This document shows, piece after piece, positions 12,001-22,987 of a DNA stretch of 64,000 bases. Both the position numbers and the translations under genes were made by a program. The stretch is from Jaltomata sinuosa (Eukaryota > Streptophyta > Magnoliopsida > Solanales > Solanaceae): assembly GCA_003996215.1 (NCBI GenBank), contig QJPP01000841.1, forward strand, positions 1 to 64,000, read 5' to 3'. The notes beneath the pieces are model-generated. The model saw only the letters and a list, made by a program, of their open reading frames with translations. It searched no databases and was not told where the DNA came from. Every line of letters begins with the position of its first letter. The first letter of the stretch is position 1.

Positions 12001-13053
12001 ATTGTTGAGAACTAATCTCGAACCATTGTTACTTTCTAAGCAAACTGTTCCAATGCCAAGAACTTCAACTTCATCATTATTACCCATCTTCAACATCCCA
12101 AAATTACCTGGAGTATAAGAAGAAAATAATTCTTTCTTGGGCGTGACATGAGAAGTAGCACCAGAATCCACAAACCAGCTAGACTCATCACGAACAAGAT
12201 TAATGGCATTCTCACCACAAGCAACAAGAAGATCATCATTAGCAACAACAGCAACACGATTCTCATTATCGCCTTCTTTCTTTTGTCGTCTCATATCTCT
12301 CTTGTGCTTGTGACAATATTTCATGATATGTCCATTCTTGTGGCAATAGTCACATGTAACATTCTTGTATCTGGACTTTGACTTGCTTCTACTTGTACCT
12401 CTATCATTCTGACCTCTGAACTTATTTCTCCCCCTATCTTCAGTAACCAAAACATCGGAGTGTGAAGCTGAAGAAGATGAGGCCTGTGATCTTCTTCTCA
12501 TCTCTTCATTCAAGACACCACTCTTAGCATATTCCATAGTTACAACACCACTGGGAGCAGAATTAGTCAAAGAAACTCGAAGAGTCTCCCAAGAGTCTGG
12601 CAGAGTATTGAGAAGCCAAAGTCCCTGAATTTCTTCATCAAACTTTACACCCATTCCGGACAGCTGGTCAAGGACACCCTGAAAATCATTTATATGATCA
12701 GAAATAGGACTACCCTCTTTGTACCTGATATTTATCAATTGTTTCAGCAGGAACAACTTGTTGTTGCCAGTCTTCGAAGCATAAAGTGTCTCAAGCTTAT
12801 CCCACAAACTTCTGGCATGTGTCTCATTCACAATATGATTTCTAACATTATCTTCAACCCATTGTCTGATATAGCCACAAACCTGCAGATGCTCAAATTC
12901 CCAATCCTCATCATTCATAGATTCAGGTTTGTTAGAAGCAAACACAGGTAAGTGCATCTTCTTGACAAATAGAAGATCTTTCATCTTGCCTTTCCAAGTA
13001 TGATAATTACTACCATTCAAATACACCATCTTGCTCATATTTGCCTCCATCAT
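9053..13053 (-). CDS. Copia gag-pol polyprotein B with one frameshift
   Basis: The start is ATG 13053 (MMEANMSKMVY), about 30 bp after the primer-binding site. One frame runs for 1,280 codons. Gag (UBN2 type) spans about residues 10-185, and the zinc knuckle CDYCHKNGHIMKYC is at 234-247. The protease motif DSGATSHV is at 296-303 and the GAG-pre-integrase HRRLSH at 425-430. The integrase triad is D486 (HSDLCGP), D550 (RSDNGGEY) and E585 (NGLAERMN), so the D-E spacing is the expected 35. The RT carries TAFLHGDLDEEIY (928-940) and YVDD (1011-1014); RNase H carries DSDMAGD (1183-1189). At 9319-9322 a four-C run on the plus strand shifts the frame relative to the family. The last segment (CDSQSAIHLGKN to a stop at 9053) is then in a second frame. 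The lost C-terminal part is RNase H, so the copy is probably non-autonomous unless the shift is an assembly error. Confidence 0.9.
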
Positions 13054-13080
13054 TCAAATTGACTATCAACAACAACCAAT

Positions 13081-13092
13081 GCTCTGATACCA
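13081..13092 (-). other. Primer-binding site of copia B
   Basis: On the minus strand this is TGGTATCAGAGC, a perfect initiator tRNA-Met site, 3 bp inside the 5' LTR. Confidence 0.92.
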
Positions 13093-13095
13093 CTT

Positions 13096-13832
13096 TGTTG
13101 GGAAAGGCAAGGCACTAACAAAGAATGCACAACAGGGTAGCAGCGGAAGAATACCCAAGTCTAAACTTTCCCTTTCAATTTGAACCAAGAGAAGACAAAC
13201 AAACCAAGCACAATGGTAATAAGGCAGCAAGTATATCAACCAAAATAAATACGACAAGTCAAAATAAACCAATCACACGAGACACCAAGATTTACGTGGA
13301 AAACCCCTTCGGTGTGAAGAGTAAAAACCACGGGACCAAAACCTCCACTATAATCACCAAGAGTTACAATAATGTTCTCCAAAATGGCCACCAAAGAAGT
13401 GCCAACAAACGAGCAACACTACATAAATCACAACACCAAAAACAAGAGAATAAAAGGAGCAAAAGCACCGAAAAACGCAGTTACTGTTCACGGATGCAAA
13501 ACTGGAGCTACGGGATACCAAATCCAACTCTGTCAGTTTCTAATCAAAGATTGAGATGAGAGGAACAAGCTGTCCAAAAATTAGATCAATCGGATAAGAA
13601 ACGAAGCGGGAATCGCAATTTGAAGTTGGCAATTTAGGGCTGAAATTGGGTGCGAAAATCTGCTCTTTCTCTATGTGTGGCTGTTGAAAAATATTATGTG
13701 GATTATGAAATAAGACCTAAAAAAGGTCTATATATATGCCCCATAGAATTGGGCCTATGGGCAAAAGTGGGTTGGTCCAAATTGAGCTTTATTTATCCAC
13801 ATAGGAAGGGAAAAAGACCCATAACCCCAACA
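13096..13832 (-). repeat. 5' LTR of copia B
   Basis: 737 bp, TG...CA ends, over 99% identical by eye to 8300-9036, followed by the target duplication GAGAT at 13833-13837. Confidence 0.95.
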
Positions 13833-13837
13833 GAGAT

Positions 13838-14456
13838 TGGATATGAACATGTGCAGACATGCCTGTTTATCAATGACAGTGTTTATTCGAGAAATTACAA
13901 TTTTCACAAAAAATATCAAAAATCGCGATGGAACCAAATCTTCTCAACTCTTTAAGAACTAAACAAAGTGTATGTAAACACACAATTTCTCCTCTTCCTA
14001 ATCAATGAGGAAGAAATGAACTTTATTCAAATTTCATTTTTCCTTCATTTTTATTAACTATCATTTTTCAATTCACACTGCACCTTATTTTAAGGCTGCC
14101 TTTAAATCTTTAGATTCCAACATTTTTTTAAAATTTGGTTTCTGCTTGTCAGCTTCAGAATATCGACTTCTGTGATCAGCTTTTGATTCTTCTTTTCTAA
14201 AAAGAAGTGACTTCATCCCCCTTTTATGGCTTTACCACACTCCATATGTTGGCCTTATGCATGAATACACTTTGGTAGTAATAGGATAGATGATCTCTTT
14301 ATATGACTTAAACAATTCACATTTTTTAAGTTATTTTTGAGATTGAGTTAAATTCAAGATCTATTTTTTTCTGGTAGGTTATCTCTTTACATTCATTTAT
14401 AATTCCACTTTATGAACAGTAACATATAAATAACTCTTAGAGAAATTTATAATAAA
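13838..14456. other. Intergenic DNA, no gene seen
   Basis: AT-rich sequence with no convincing coding region. The first part is the continuation of the unidentified stretch interrupted by element B. Confidence 0.45.
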
Positions 14457-14708
14457 TACTCCATTCGTTTCAATTTGTTTGACCTACTTTCTATTTTAGT
14501 CCATTTAAAAAAGAATGACCCTTTCCCTTTTGAACAACTCTTTAATTTCAACTTTTCACATGGCATGTTTAAGGCCACAAGATTAAAGGACATTTTGATA
14601 CATTCGACATATCTTTAATTTAAGACCACAAGATTCAAAAGTCTTCTTTATTTTCTTAAACTTTGTGCCAAATCAAAACAAATCAATCAATTTAAAACGG
14701 AGGGAGTA
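14457..14708. mobile_element. Stowaway-like MITE
   Basis: A 248-bp element with termini CTCCATTCGTTTCAATTTG and, inverted, CAATTTAAAACGGAGGGAG, flanked by TA on both sides. Internal matches around AATTTGTTTGAC extend the inverted repeat. The TA duplication and the CTCC(C/A)TTCG-type end are diagnostic of Stowaway (Tc1/mariner). Confidence 0.85.
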
Positions 14709-15256
14709 CTTTTTTAACACTATATAAAAGTTAAAACACAAAATATAGAGACACCTATACTTAAAGAACATCCAACTTTGGAGGATTCTCCTATGCATCC
14801 CCCCTTGCATGTCCTCTTTTCTCATTCATCCTTATCCTATAGATATATATTTTAATCCTTGTTGTCCTTGTAGAAATAGCAACACTGGTAAACAATTTTT
14901 TTTAACCCTAAGATTCTTTACCTTCTTGCTTAAGATAACTCCAACTTGATTAATTTTTCTAAGCATAAAATCTCTCTCTATCCCAATGATCTCTTATGCT
15001 ACGATATATATGTTCAAAATGAATTTTCTAATATAATTTTCACCATTTAAATCTTGCTAAATCAGTCTGTCTCTTCATTCGTAGAATCGTATTAATTTGT
15101 AATGAAAATGCCAAAGTGAGTTCCATGAACGATTAACCAATAATTCGATCGATAACCAACGGATAATAATTAAGTCGAATCGAAGAAACCACCGAGTTTA
15201 TTGATTCGGTAATGATTTAGCACGTATGAAAGTCGATAATCGATAAGCTAAACCAT

Positions 15257-15465
15257 TAAGAGCTCGTTTGGATTGACTTTTGACTTATAAGCCAAAAGTC
15301 ATAAGTTAGAAATTCTAAATTATGACTTTTGACTTATTTTTATCATTTTAGCTTAAAATTAAGTGCTTATAAGCACTTTTTAAATTTATGCAAATACTCT
15401 GAAACTGTTGAAAAACTATTTTAGCTTAAAAACACTTAAAATAAGTCAATCCAAACAGACTCTAA
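15257..15465. mobile_element. Tourist-like MITE (PIF/Harbinger type)
   Basis: A 203-bp element between TAA duplications (15257-15259, 15463-15465). The ends are GAGCTCGTTTGGATTGACTT and, inverted, GAGTCTGTTTGGATTGACTT. The interior (TTGACTTATAAGCC, AAGTGCTTATAAGCACTT) is itself partly palindromic. The 3-bp TAA duplication favours PIF/Harbinger. A hAT assignment is the alternative if the ends were misplaced. Confidence 0.7.
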
Positions 15466-15554
15466 GTGTAAAAATTGAATTGAACCATAAGTGTAAAAAT
15501 TGAATTGAACCACCTGGTAAGCACCCCTAAACAAAAAGGTGCAACTTGGTAATC

Positions 15555-15640
15555 GAGGACCGCCAAAGAATGTGTTGCAGTGGACGGGGTTGCTTTTCCT
15601 TCAACCTAAGTTCTTAAGTTCGAGTCCTGAGTATGATTTT
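15555..15640 (+). repeat. tRNA-derived SINE head (truncated)
   Basis: TTGCAGTGGA followed about 50 bp later by AGTTCGAGTCC (15617-15627) resembles the A and B boxes of pol III promoters in tRNA-derived SINEs. No tRNA fold is complete and no clear 3' tail or target duplication is seen, so it is probably a truncated copy. Confidence 0.45.
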
Positions 15641-15814
15641 TTTTTGGTAGAAAACATTTTTCGAAAAAATTCTATGTGACGCAAATTCAAATTAATCGAG
15701 CTCAATATAACTATTGGACACTAAATGACAAACACGAAAACTTGGTAATCGAGGGGATCGCCCACGTTTTAGACAAGATGTTGAACCTTTTAGAAGGAAA
15801 TGCCGGTCCCCTGC

Positions 15815-15900
15815 GTAGTCCACATAAGGTGACAAAAAAACCTATGTGGAAAGTAATTCTTCTTCTATTAAGTGGAGTATTATTTCTTTCCAACCTATGA
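15815..15900 (+). repeat. Short duplicated block, related to 16615-16690
   Basis: CCACATAAGGTGACAAAAAA followed by a TATGTGGAAAGTAAT stretch and a short tail appears here and again at about 16619-16680. The CACTA-like element lies between the copies. The origin is unknown; the small frame across it (15676-15900) shows no known similarity and I do not call it a gene. Confidence 0.6.
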
Positions 15901-16112
15901 GGATGGGTAATATAATATATAATTAAATAATTAATATTTTTTATAAATAAATATTATGAATTTATAATTTTAAGAGTGAGATAAGTTCAAATATAAAAAT
16001 TTCAAGATTAATACAATTCTTGATAAAGTAGGGATAAAATCGCGTACACATCATCTTGTTCAGATTATACTTATAAAATTATATTGAATATATTATTATT
16101 ATTGTATAATCA

Positions 16113-16468
16113 TCACACTACAAGAAAACAACCTCTAAGGAAGGAAAATCTGTTCCCTAAAAGTTCGAATCTAGTCCCAAATGAGCTATTATGACGAAAA
16201 AGACTGAAAGTTCGAATCTAGTCCCAAATGAGCTATTATGACGAAAAAGACTGATCGCCACCCGTTTTAATAGCCTCCTTCGCTAAAGGTTAACTACAAC
16301 GGAGTTCTGTTGTTAGTCGTTAAATGTTTATAGAGACGGAAATAAATTTGATCGCCAAAATACTTTTAGAGATTGTATATCTCATCTCAATATATGTACT
16401 TTTTGAGATGATATTATTAACTTGTCTTTAAATGTTGATTTTAAATAAAGCTTTTTCTTGTTGTGTCA
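16113..16468. mobile_element. Non-autonomous CACTA (En/Spm-like) element
   Basis: The left end is CACTACAAGAAAAC (16116) and the right end TTTTTCTTGTTGTG (ending 16465), inverted with one mismatch. The flanks are the 3-bp duplication TCA (16113-16115, 16466-16468). At 350 bp it encodes nothing and must have moved with a transposase supplied elsewhere. Confidence 0.88.
16161..16254 (+). repeat. Perfect 47-bp tandem duplication inside the CACTA element
   Basis: Two adjacent 47-bp units starting AAGTTCGAATCTAG are identical base for base. The duplication therefore looks recent compared with the rest of the element. Confidence 0.95.
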
Positions 16469-17428
16469 AATTAAAATTCTCAATTTGCATGTATCTAAAG
16501 TTTAAAAGATTTCATTTTGTCCTAAGCTTGGTGACATCGTTTTCATATTAGGTTATGAAAACAAATTTCTCCCCTTAGCAAACTTTATAGCGTCAAAACT
16601 TTGCAATCCTCTATGAAATCCACATAAGGTGACAAAAAAGAAGTATGTGGAAAGTAATCCTCCTATTAATGGAATATTAAAATTTATTAGTGGAAAAGTT
16701 CATGTTATTTAATATTTTGTGGACCCTGAAATCTCCTTTATCAGTGCCAAGGGCGGAGCCAAGTGGAGATGAAATATTTTGAATTATTTGTATATATCTA
16801 AAAATTAAATCGTCCAAATTATTTATATACTTACTTCTTTATATTTAAACTCAATCGATTGATTAAAAAAGAAAAACCTCAATCATAACTCCATTACTTA
16901 TTATGTGTAACAAAATTTCTTTCTTAATTTATCATATAAATTATATATACATATTTATATATTTTAAACATAATTTAATTTAATTTAATTTTATTATTAA
17001 TAACATCATTATATAATCAAAAATATATGTTCAATAATAAATTCTAAAAGTCTTTTATTTTTTCTTAAATTTATGTGCAGTCAAATACCATTACTAGAAA
17101 ATAAGGAATTAACGACGAACAAAATTTCATAGCTAAATAACAAAAATTCTATGCTAATCTCATTTAATTATGAAATAATGATGGATTATAAGAATTTATA
17201 GCGATGGATTAACTATAAATTACCAATAAATTTCACAGCTAATTTCATATTCTCTTACCGTTTACGTGGATGATACGTCCCACACTAGTCCCTCAAAGAT
17301 CTAGTAGGGATTTGTATCAATCATATACATGATGTAAATGACTTATGTAAGCCTCAATATGTCATGCTGATCAAATACTGGACCACACTTTTAATAGTGT
17401 TTAAATGACCTGTAATAATTTTATTTGT
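16469..17428. other. AT-rich intergenic DNA, no gene seen
   Basis: Apart from the short duplicated block near 16619-16680, nothing recognisable. The stretch 17090-17230 has repeated GATGGATTA/AACTATAAAT-like text reminiscent of a degraded CACTA-type element, but no ends can be fixed. Confidence 0.4.
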
Positions 17429-17693
17429 TACTTTTTCCATTTCTAAATATTTGTCCTATTTTTAATTTATACGTTTCTTACAAAAATATTAATTAGATTT
17501 AATTAAATTATTTTTATTTATTACTTTCTCTATTTAATATTTTCTCTTTTGTACTATATTAATATATTTTCATATTTATGATTAAAAGTAAAAATATAAA
17601 CAAACAACTAATTATGTCTTGATTTTATAAAATGTTAAGTAATATGGAATATTTATTTTTAGTAAGAATACATATTTAGGAACGGAGAAAGTA
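17429..17693. mobile_element. Stowaway-like MITE
   Basis: A 261-bp element between TA dinucleotides. Ends are CTTTTTCCATTTCTAAATA and, inverted, CTTTCTCCGTTCCTAAATA. The interior is AT-rich and non-coding. Confidence 0.75.
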
Positions 17694-18253
17694 TAACAAG
17701 TGACTAACAATCTAAAATAGGATCACTAATTCCTAAAAGAGGTTCAAGTTTCACCAAATCAGGCAAAGACCCATTGCCTGAATTTTTCCAATCCATTTCG
17801 CATTCCCTTCCCAACAATTTAAATGGGGATTCAGAATTTGAAGCGTATGAATTAAGATTTAATTTGGATTAAATCTACTGAATTCGGCCGAATTCATAAG
17901 CTCCGTCCCTGCAACCAACTACACATGAATCTCGAACATATTGTTCAATTATAGAACTATTATATTCTCAACCTACTATGTCTGAGTCTCAAACAAATTA
18001 GGTACGATTGTATTGTCAGGGTTAGATCGGAGTCAGAGACCAAAGTACGTGTTTGCCAGAACCTAGTGATTTTGGTCCAAACTCTATATTTGTCTTAAGA
18101 AATTCATTTAATATATACAAATTATTAATTTAAAACCCAATGATTTAAATAGAATAAAATTCTGAACTCATAAACTCTAAATTCTAGCTCCGCATCTGAC
18201 AATTGTATTCCCTAATTAGCTTAATTTAACAAAATTTATCCCTCAATATCGTA

Positions 18254-18519
18254 TAACTCTCTCCGTTCCATATTAGTTGGTCACTTTTCTTTTTACACGC
18301 ATGTTAAGAAATTATAAATAAGAAGGTAGTTTTACTATTCACCCCTTAAGAAACTTCTTTGAAACTTTATAAACAAGTGTGAACACTTTAAAAAGAATTA
18401 ATTATAAGAGTAATATGAGAAAAATTTAATTAATGGTTTCTTGATATAGTAAGATGAAAAACTAATATGGGACAACTATTTTTAGTAAGGTGACCGAGTA
18501 ATATGAGACGGAAGGAGTA
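18254..18519. mobile_element. Stowaway-like MITE upstream of the HD-Zip gene
   Basis: Ends CTCTCTCCGTTCCATATTA (from 18257) and, inverted, CTCCTTCCGTCTCATATTA (ending 18517) match each other and the Stowaway consensus. The right flank is TA; the left TA is offset by one base. It ends about 70 bp before the probable TATA box of the HD-Zip gene, so it may lie in that promoter. Confidence 0.75.
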
Positions 18520-18588
18520 ACAAACAACATGCATATGGAATCTTGAATATTGTAAAGAGAATGGGGGTATATTCTAGAGGGCTAACTT

Positions 18589-18596
18589 TATAAATA
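18589..18596 (+). promoter_or_regulatory. TATA box of the HD-Zip gene
   Basis: TATAAATA lies 113 bp before the start codon at 18709. It suits a transcription start near 18620 and a leader of about 90 bp. Confidence 0.65.
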
Positions 18597-18708
18597 GTCA
18601 CACCAAGTCTTAAAATAAAACATTACTGGCCTCCTTAGTCTTGACTACTTTTTCTTCTTTACTTCACTATCTATCCACTTTCATTTCAAGATTAGTAAGC
18701 TAAGCAAC

Positions 18709-20695
18709 ATGACTCATTACCAGCTTGATAATGATCATCAAATGGTTATGATCTCTCAGTTATACTATCCTAATATCTACAACCAACTGGTACCAGATCA
18801 TCAAGGTTAGCACAAAAAGTTTTCATTTAATTAGAGTCTAACATTAAGTTATACTATATAGTAATGACAGTGTAAAGAACTTTAACGGAAAAAAATAATG
18901 TATAATCGATTATATCAGCTTGATTTATAGAGTTAAATGTTGTTGTAGTTGTAGGTCAATTTAAGTATCTAACCTATTTTAACAATAACAATGTATAATC
19001 GAATATATCAGCTTGATTTATAGAGTTAACTGTTGTTGTAGGTCAATCTAACCTACATTTTAATAACAACAATGTAATAATCGATTATATCAGCTTGATT
19101 TATAGATTTAACTGTTGTTGTAGGTGAACCTAACCTGTTTTAACAATAACAATGTAGAATCGATTATATCAACTTGATTTATAAAGTGGAACTACTGTTG
19201 TAGGTCAATCTAACCTATTCTACAATAATAACAATGTATAATTGATTATATCAGCTCGATAATTTATAGAGTGGAACTATTGTCGTAGGTCAACCTAACC
19301 TGATATTATCAGTCGACAAAACAAATTAAACTCTTATCTTTTGTATGAAGTTAACTCCTATATATTGACCGTGCATAATTTTTACTCCATCAGGTTATCT
19401 AAAAGATAACTATAAGTAACCTATAATTGTCCATGAAAAGCGGGATTACTTACTTACTTGAGAAATACGATTTAAAAATATAGTAAAAAGAATAGTGTAA
19501 ATTTTAAAATACATGCAGCATATATAAGTTAAATCCAACATGTATTAAAGCAAATTAATTTAGATTTTTCTTCAGGAGATCAGGTGAAACTGCGGAGGAG
19601 AAGGAAGAAGAACAAAGGTGAAACGAGCAATAGTGGAGTAGTCACGAGGAAGAGGAAGCTTAGCGAAGAACAAGTCAATCTACTTGAACGGAGTTTTGGG
19701 GACGAGCACAAACTGGAGACGGAGAGGAAGGACAAGCTTGCTTCTGAGCTCGGCCTTGATCCACACCAAGTTTCGGTGTGGTTCCAAAACAGGAGGGCTA
19801 GATGGAAGAACAAGAAACTAGAGGAGGAATACTCCAAGTTAAAGACTCAGCATGAAACTACCATCATTGAGAAATATCGTCTTGAAACTGAGGTACATCG
19901 ATCTTTGGGCCTCTCAATCTAATTACTAGTATCTTTTAAGGGGACATTCATCGTAGAAAACTTATACTGTCAATGTATATAAGTTAAATTTTTCTCAATA
20001 TATTTAGCGAAAGGGCCGGGTGCAACTTTTTTACACTTATGAAGCAAAAAACAGAAAGTTACACTATCAATCACGTCCCCAGTATGATTTCCTTATACTA
20101 ATTAAGTAAAACATTAATATGGTATAATCCCTCCGAATCACTTTGTCGTCCTTACTAAAAATAGAAAGTCCAAAATAGTGTTATTTTAAAAGATCAAGGT
20201 ATAATTAGTTGTTTGTTTCCACCTTTATCCTTAGTCATAAATATGGAAAGATATTAATGTAGTGCAAAAAAATGAAGTATTAAATATTGACGAGTAATAA
20301 ATAAGGATAATTTAGTCAAATTGCACTCTAGTTAATGTTTTTCTTTAGGAGCGTGTAAACAAAAAATGTGACAAATAAAGTGGTCCGGAGCTAGAGAGTA
20401 TAACCTAACTTAATCATTTAAAAATGTGTCCACTCAAATTCCCATATATTTTCCAATACAGATGTTGAAGATGAAAGAGCAATTGCGTGAAGCAGAAAAG
20501 GAGATACAAGGGCTATTACTTTCAAAGAATAGCTCAATTAGTACTTCATCATCAATATTATCAATGGAGAAGCCACATTTTCTTGGGGAATTCGGAATGG
20601 AGGAAATATTAATGGATAATAATAATGTTTTCTTTGTTGCTGATCAAAATACTTACATAATTGGACAGCTCGATGCACAAAATATCTCGCATTAA
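18709..20695 (+). CDS. HD-Zip class I transcription factor (ATHB-21/40/53-like), 215 aa
   Basis: Three exons (18709-18805, 19576-19892, 20462-20695) join at GT-AG introns and keep the frame, giving 215 residues. The N-terminus (MTHYQLDNDHQMVMISQLYY) resembles that of the Arabidopsis ATHB-21/40/53 clade. A basic RRRRKKNKG stretch (39-47) precedes the homeodomain (about 56-112). Its recognition helix contains VWFQNRRARWKNKK (100-113). The leucine zipper follows directly with heptad positions L114, L121, T128, L135 and M142; the second intron splits the zipper after residue 138, as is common in this family. Such proteins bind CAAT(A/T)ATTG-like sites as dimers in the nucleus. Relatives act in bud dormancy and ABA responses, which I infer only from clade resemblance. 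Intron 1 carries a minisatellite and intron 2 a Stowaway MITE. No lesion is visible; this is the one host gene here that looks functional. Confidence 0.93.
18897..19312 (+). repeat. Five-unit ~81-bp minisatellite in HD-Zip intron 1
   Basis: Units start at 18897, 18990, 19071, 19151 and 19233. Each opens with AATGTATAATCGATTATATC or a variant, then CTTGATTTATAGAG, GTTGTAGGTCAA and TAACCT. The first unit contains the 14-bp perfect palindrome TATAATCGATTATA. Units differ by a few substitutions and indels. Confidence 0.92.
20124..20400. mobile_element. Stowaway-like MITE in HD-Zip intron 2
   Basis: The ends ATCCCTCCGAATCACTTTGT (from 20127) and, inverted, CTCTCTAGCTCCGGACCACTTTATTTGTC (ending 20398) match imperfectly and lie next to TA. 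It ends about 60 bp before the exon 3 acceptor, so the intron grew by this insertion without damaging the splice site. Confidence 0.65.
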
Positions 20696-22549
20696 CAAGA
20701 TTCGCACCTCATGAAGGGATGTGATATTGTACGTAGACAAAAACACTTATATAACTCTCTGGGATAATTAATTAACTAGAAAGGGTTTATAACCTGTATA
20801 GATATGATATTATCTGTAATTAAGTCTTAATTAGATAATTAAGCTCCAGCATGTAGATAGTAACCCATGCACCTGATGTATGTAAATATTTCTTTTGCCT
20901 TTGCTTTCTGGTTATTACTAGTGTATTAAATAATGTTTTGGCTAATTAAGTGGTTTGTGTTGCTACTTTGGTGCGACTATTTTATTGCCTTAAAAATTTA
21001 AAGAATAGATTCGCGACCAACATCACATAGCTAAATTTTGATGAATAGCCAAATTTTCAAATTATGTGCAAAACTTGTCTTATCAAAATATTAATTGCCA
21101 GCATTTCTGGCCAAATTCTAACGAATCGCGACCAATATTTGGCCACAAATCCTGATGAATTTCAAATTGATGGCAAAACTTGTCTTATTACAAATTTTGA
21201 TAAATTTCAAAAATTTGTGATCAAATTCTAACGAAATGCTAGAATTAAGTCTACATATCCCGGCAAATCGCTAGAATTGACCATAAAATCCTAATGGGCC
21301 ACAATAATTTCATGTGTAAAAAATTCATTAACGCTTTTTTACTTCAAAATTGATCCAAATCGACTCCAAATGATTTCCAATTTGACATATAACTTCCAGT
21401 AACAATTACGATAATTTTCATCGATTATATTCAACCCAATTACCTTAAAAAATTAGCAGACTCACTTTATTTTCTTTAACAATTTTATGCTCTATTGTCA
21501 CTTTCCTAAACTACGTGGAAGTGATAAGAACGTTGTGCTTGTGGTCATTGAGAATCCTTTTCTCTCATATTGTTCAGATCGAAAGTGCAAGTTTCGAAAA
21601 TAAAACCCCTTTTTTCACTTCAATATTTTCTAATTCATGAGAATTACAAGCCTAAAATCGCAACAAGAAAATCCCAGATAATTCCCTAGGTAACAAAATC
21701 CCAAGTAAATTTCCAAGAAGTATTTCCAATCTAATTTTTCTCTCCTGGAGTAATTTCCTAGGTATAAAATCCCAGAACGAAATAATTTAATTATTATGAC
21801 AATTTTGAACAAAGCATAAAACTTCGATAGTATCACTAATATCAACAAAAATATATTATTAATTCATTAGTCATTGTTCTCGACAAGTTCCTTTAGTGGA
21901 AATGATCTTTAAGGACCACTTACAAATAGAATAGGATTTTTTTTTTGGTCTTTTCAGATGTCTTATGTGTAAGAATGAAGATCTCTTATAAAAAAGATAT
22001 AAAACCAAAAACAAATTTGTAAAGGGCTACAAAATCAAATCTCACCAACTTTTTCATATTCCGAAACTATTACTCAAGAATGGATAATTAGAACTAGAAC
22101 TCATTTAAATGCATATTTCATACTCAAAAGCAAAAACATAACAAACGCTATGAACGTTAAAATAGAAGCAAGAATTAATAAAATTTAAAAGAGAGAAGAA
22201 GCAAACGAGAAAACAAAAAGAAGAAAAAAGTTTCATCAAGTGGTGTAGGCTGTATTCAATCCCAGGCCCTGCGGGCAGAACATTCAATCGCCCGCCAGTG
22301 GCACCAAATGACCTATTGTTAGACTTGGTGCCACTTTAAATATATATAAGCATTCCTCCGTATACATATACATACACAGTTTCAATCGAGGTGTGGCGGG
22401 TCCCATGGCACCCCCAACCTCCTTAGTAGATCCGCCCCTGAGGGCAGGCAGGGGTGCTAAACACTTAGATGTTCTAAGAACGAATATCAAATATGGTGAG
22501 AAAGTATCCATCAATAGTTTGGTATATTAAGTGCAATCTTCACTCTTAT
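20696..22549. other. Intergenic DNA with a degraded direct repeat
   Basis: No gene is supported. Between about 21010 and 21240 two diverged copies of a ~110-bp unit follow each other, both with a TTCGCGACCAA or ATCGCGACCAA start and CAAAACTTGTCTTAT (21068 and 21174). This is probably a degraded DNA transposon. The stretch 22260-22450 (GGCGGGTCCCATGGCACCC, GATCCGCCCCTGAGGG) is GC-richer than its surroundings and reads like repeat debris. Confidence 0.45.
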
Positions 22550-22559
22550 TGCTATTGAA

Positions 22560-22987
22560 GGTCAGATTTCCTTGGCTGCAAAATATACCTAATAACTGGC
22601 ATAATTACACGCACTAAGGTGGTTCAGTCTTTTCCTCGCTTCGATATTTTTAAATATAACATTGATGGAGCTAATAGGGGCAACCGAAGAAGTTCATATG
22701 CCTTTTCGTTTTAGGAATGATAAGGGTGATCTTGTGTATGCTCAAGCTATAAATGAGTTTGTGGCTATTGCAACTACGGATCAGAGGCACTGTTTATTCT
22801 GTGGCTAATGACATATTCCTTGGTGCTTAAAAAACATCTTGGAATACATATTGGATTCCATAGAACAATACTGTCATTATTGTTGAGGAAATCCAAATTC
22901 TTATCAATTTATGCCAAGTTCACATATTTAAAGAAGGAAATATTTTAGCAAATCACATTGCCATTCAAGCTTTTGAGTTTGATGGAG
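22560..22987 (+). pseudogene. LINE RNase H relic
   Basis: From about 22656 one frame reads FKYNIDGANRGNRRSS and RNDKGDLVYAQA, the RNase H-like domain of plant LINE proteins. Later parts give LANHIAIQAFEF-like text in another frame, the usual end of that domain. Stops and frameshifts are present. The 90 bp before it (AGATTTCCTTGG..., ACTAAGGTGGTTC) is repeated before the similar relic at 61055. The relic is cut by a MITE at 22988. Confidence 0.7.

Larger units (their letters stand above)
8300..13832 (-). mobile_element. Ty1/copia LTR retrotransposon B (Tnt1/Tork-like), young and nearly intact
   Basis: This 5.5-kb element lies on the minus strand between 737-bp LTRs (8300-9036 and 13096-13832) that begin TGTTGGG and end CCCAACA. 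The target duplication is GAGAT at 8295-8299 and 13833-13837. The LTRs differ by only about four substitutions and two one-base indels, over 99% identity by eye, so this is much the youngest LTR element in the window. The primer-binding site (complement of TGGTATCAGAGC, 13081-13092) is perfect and the polypurine tract (complement of 9037-9050, AGGGGGAGAAT) is intact. One long gag-pol frame fills the interior, with a single frameshift near its end. Confidence 0.97.

Noticed and set aside
15555..15640. tRNA gene
   Set aside because: A- and B-box-like words are present but no cloverleaf or anticodon stem forms; a SINE head is more likely. The same holds for 52328-52435.
15676..15900. 74-codon frame as a small gene
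   Set aside because: No similarity or promoter, and the sequence is part of a short duplicated block.
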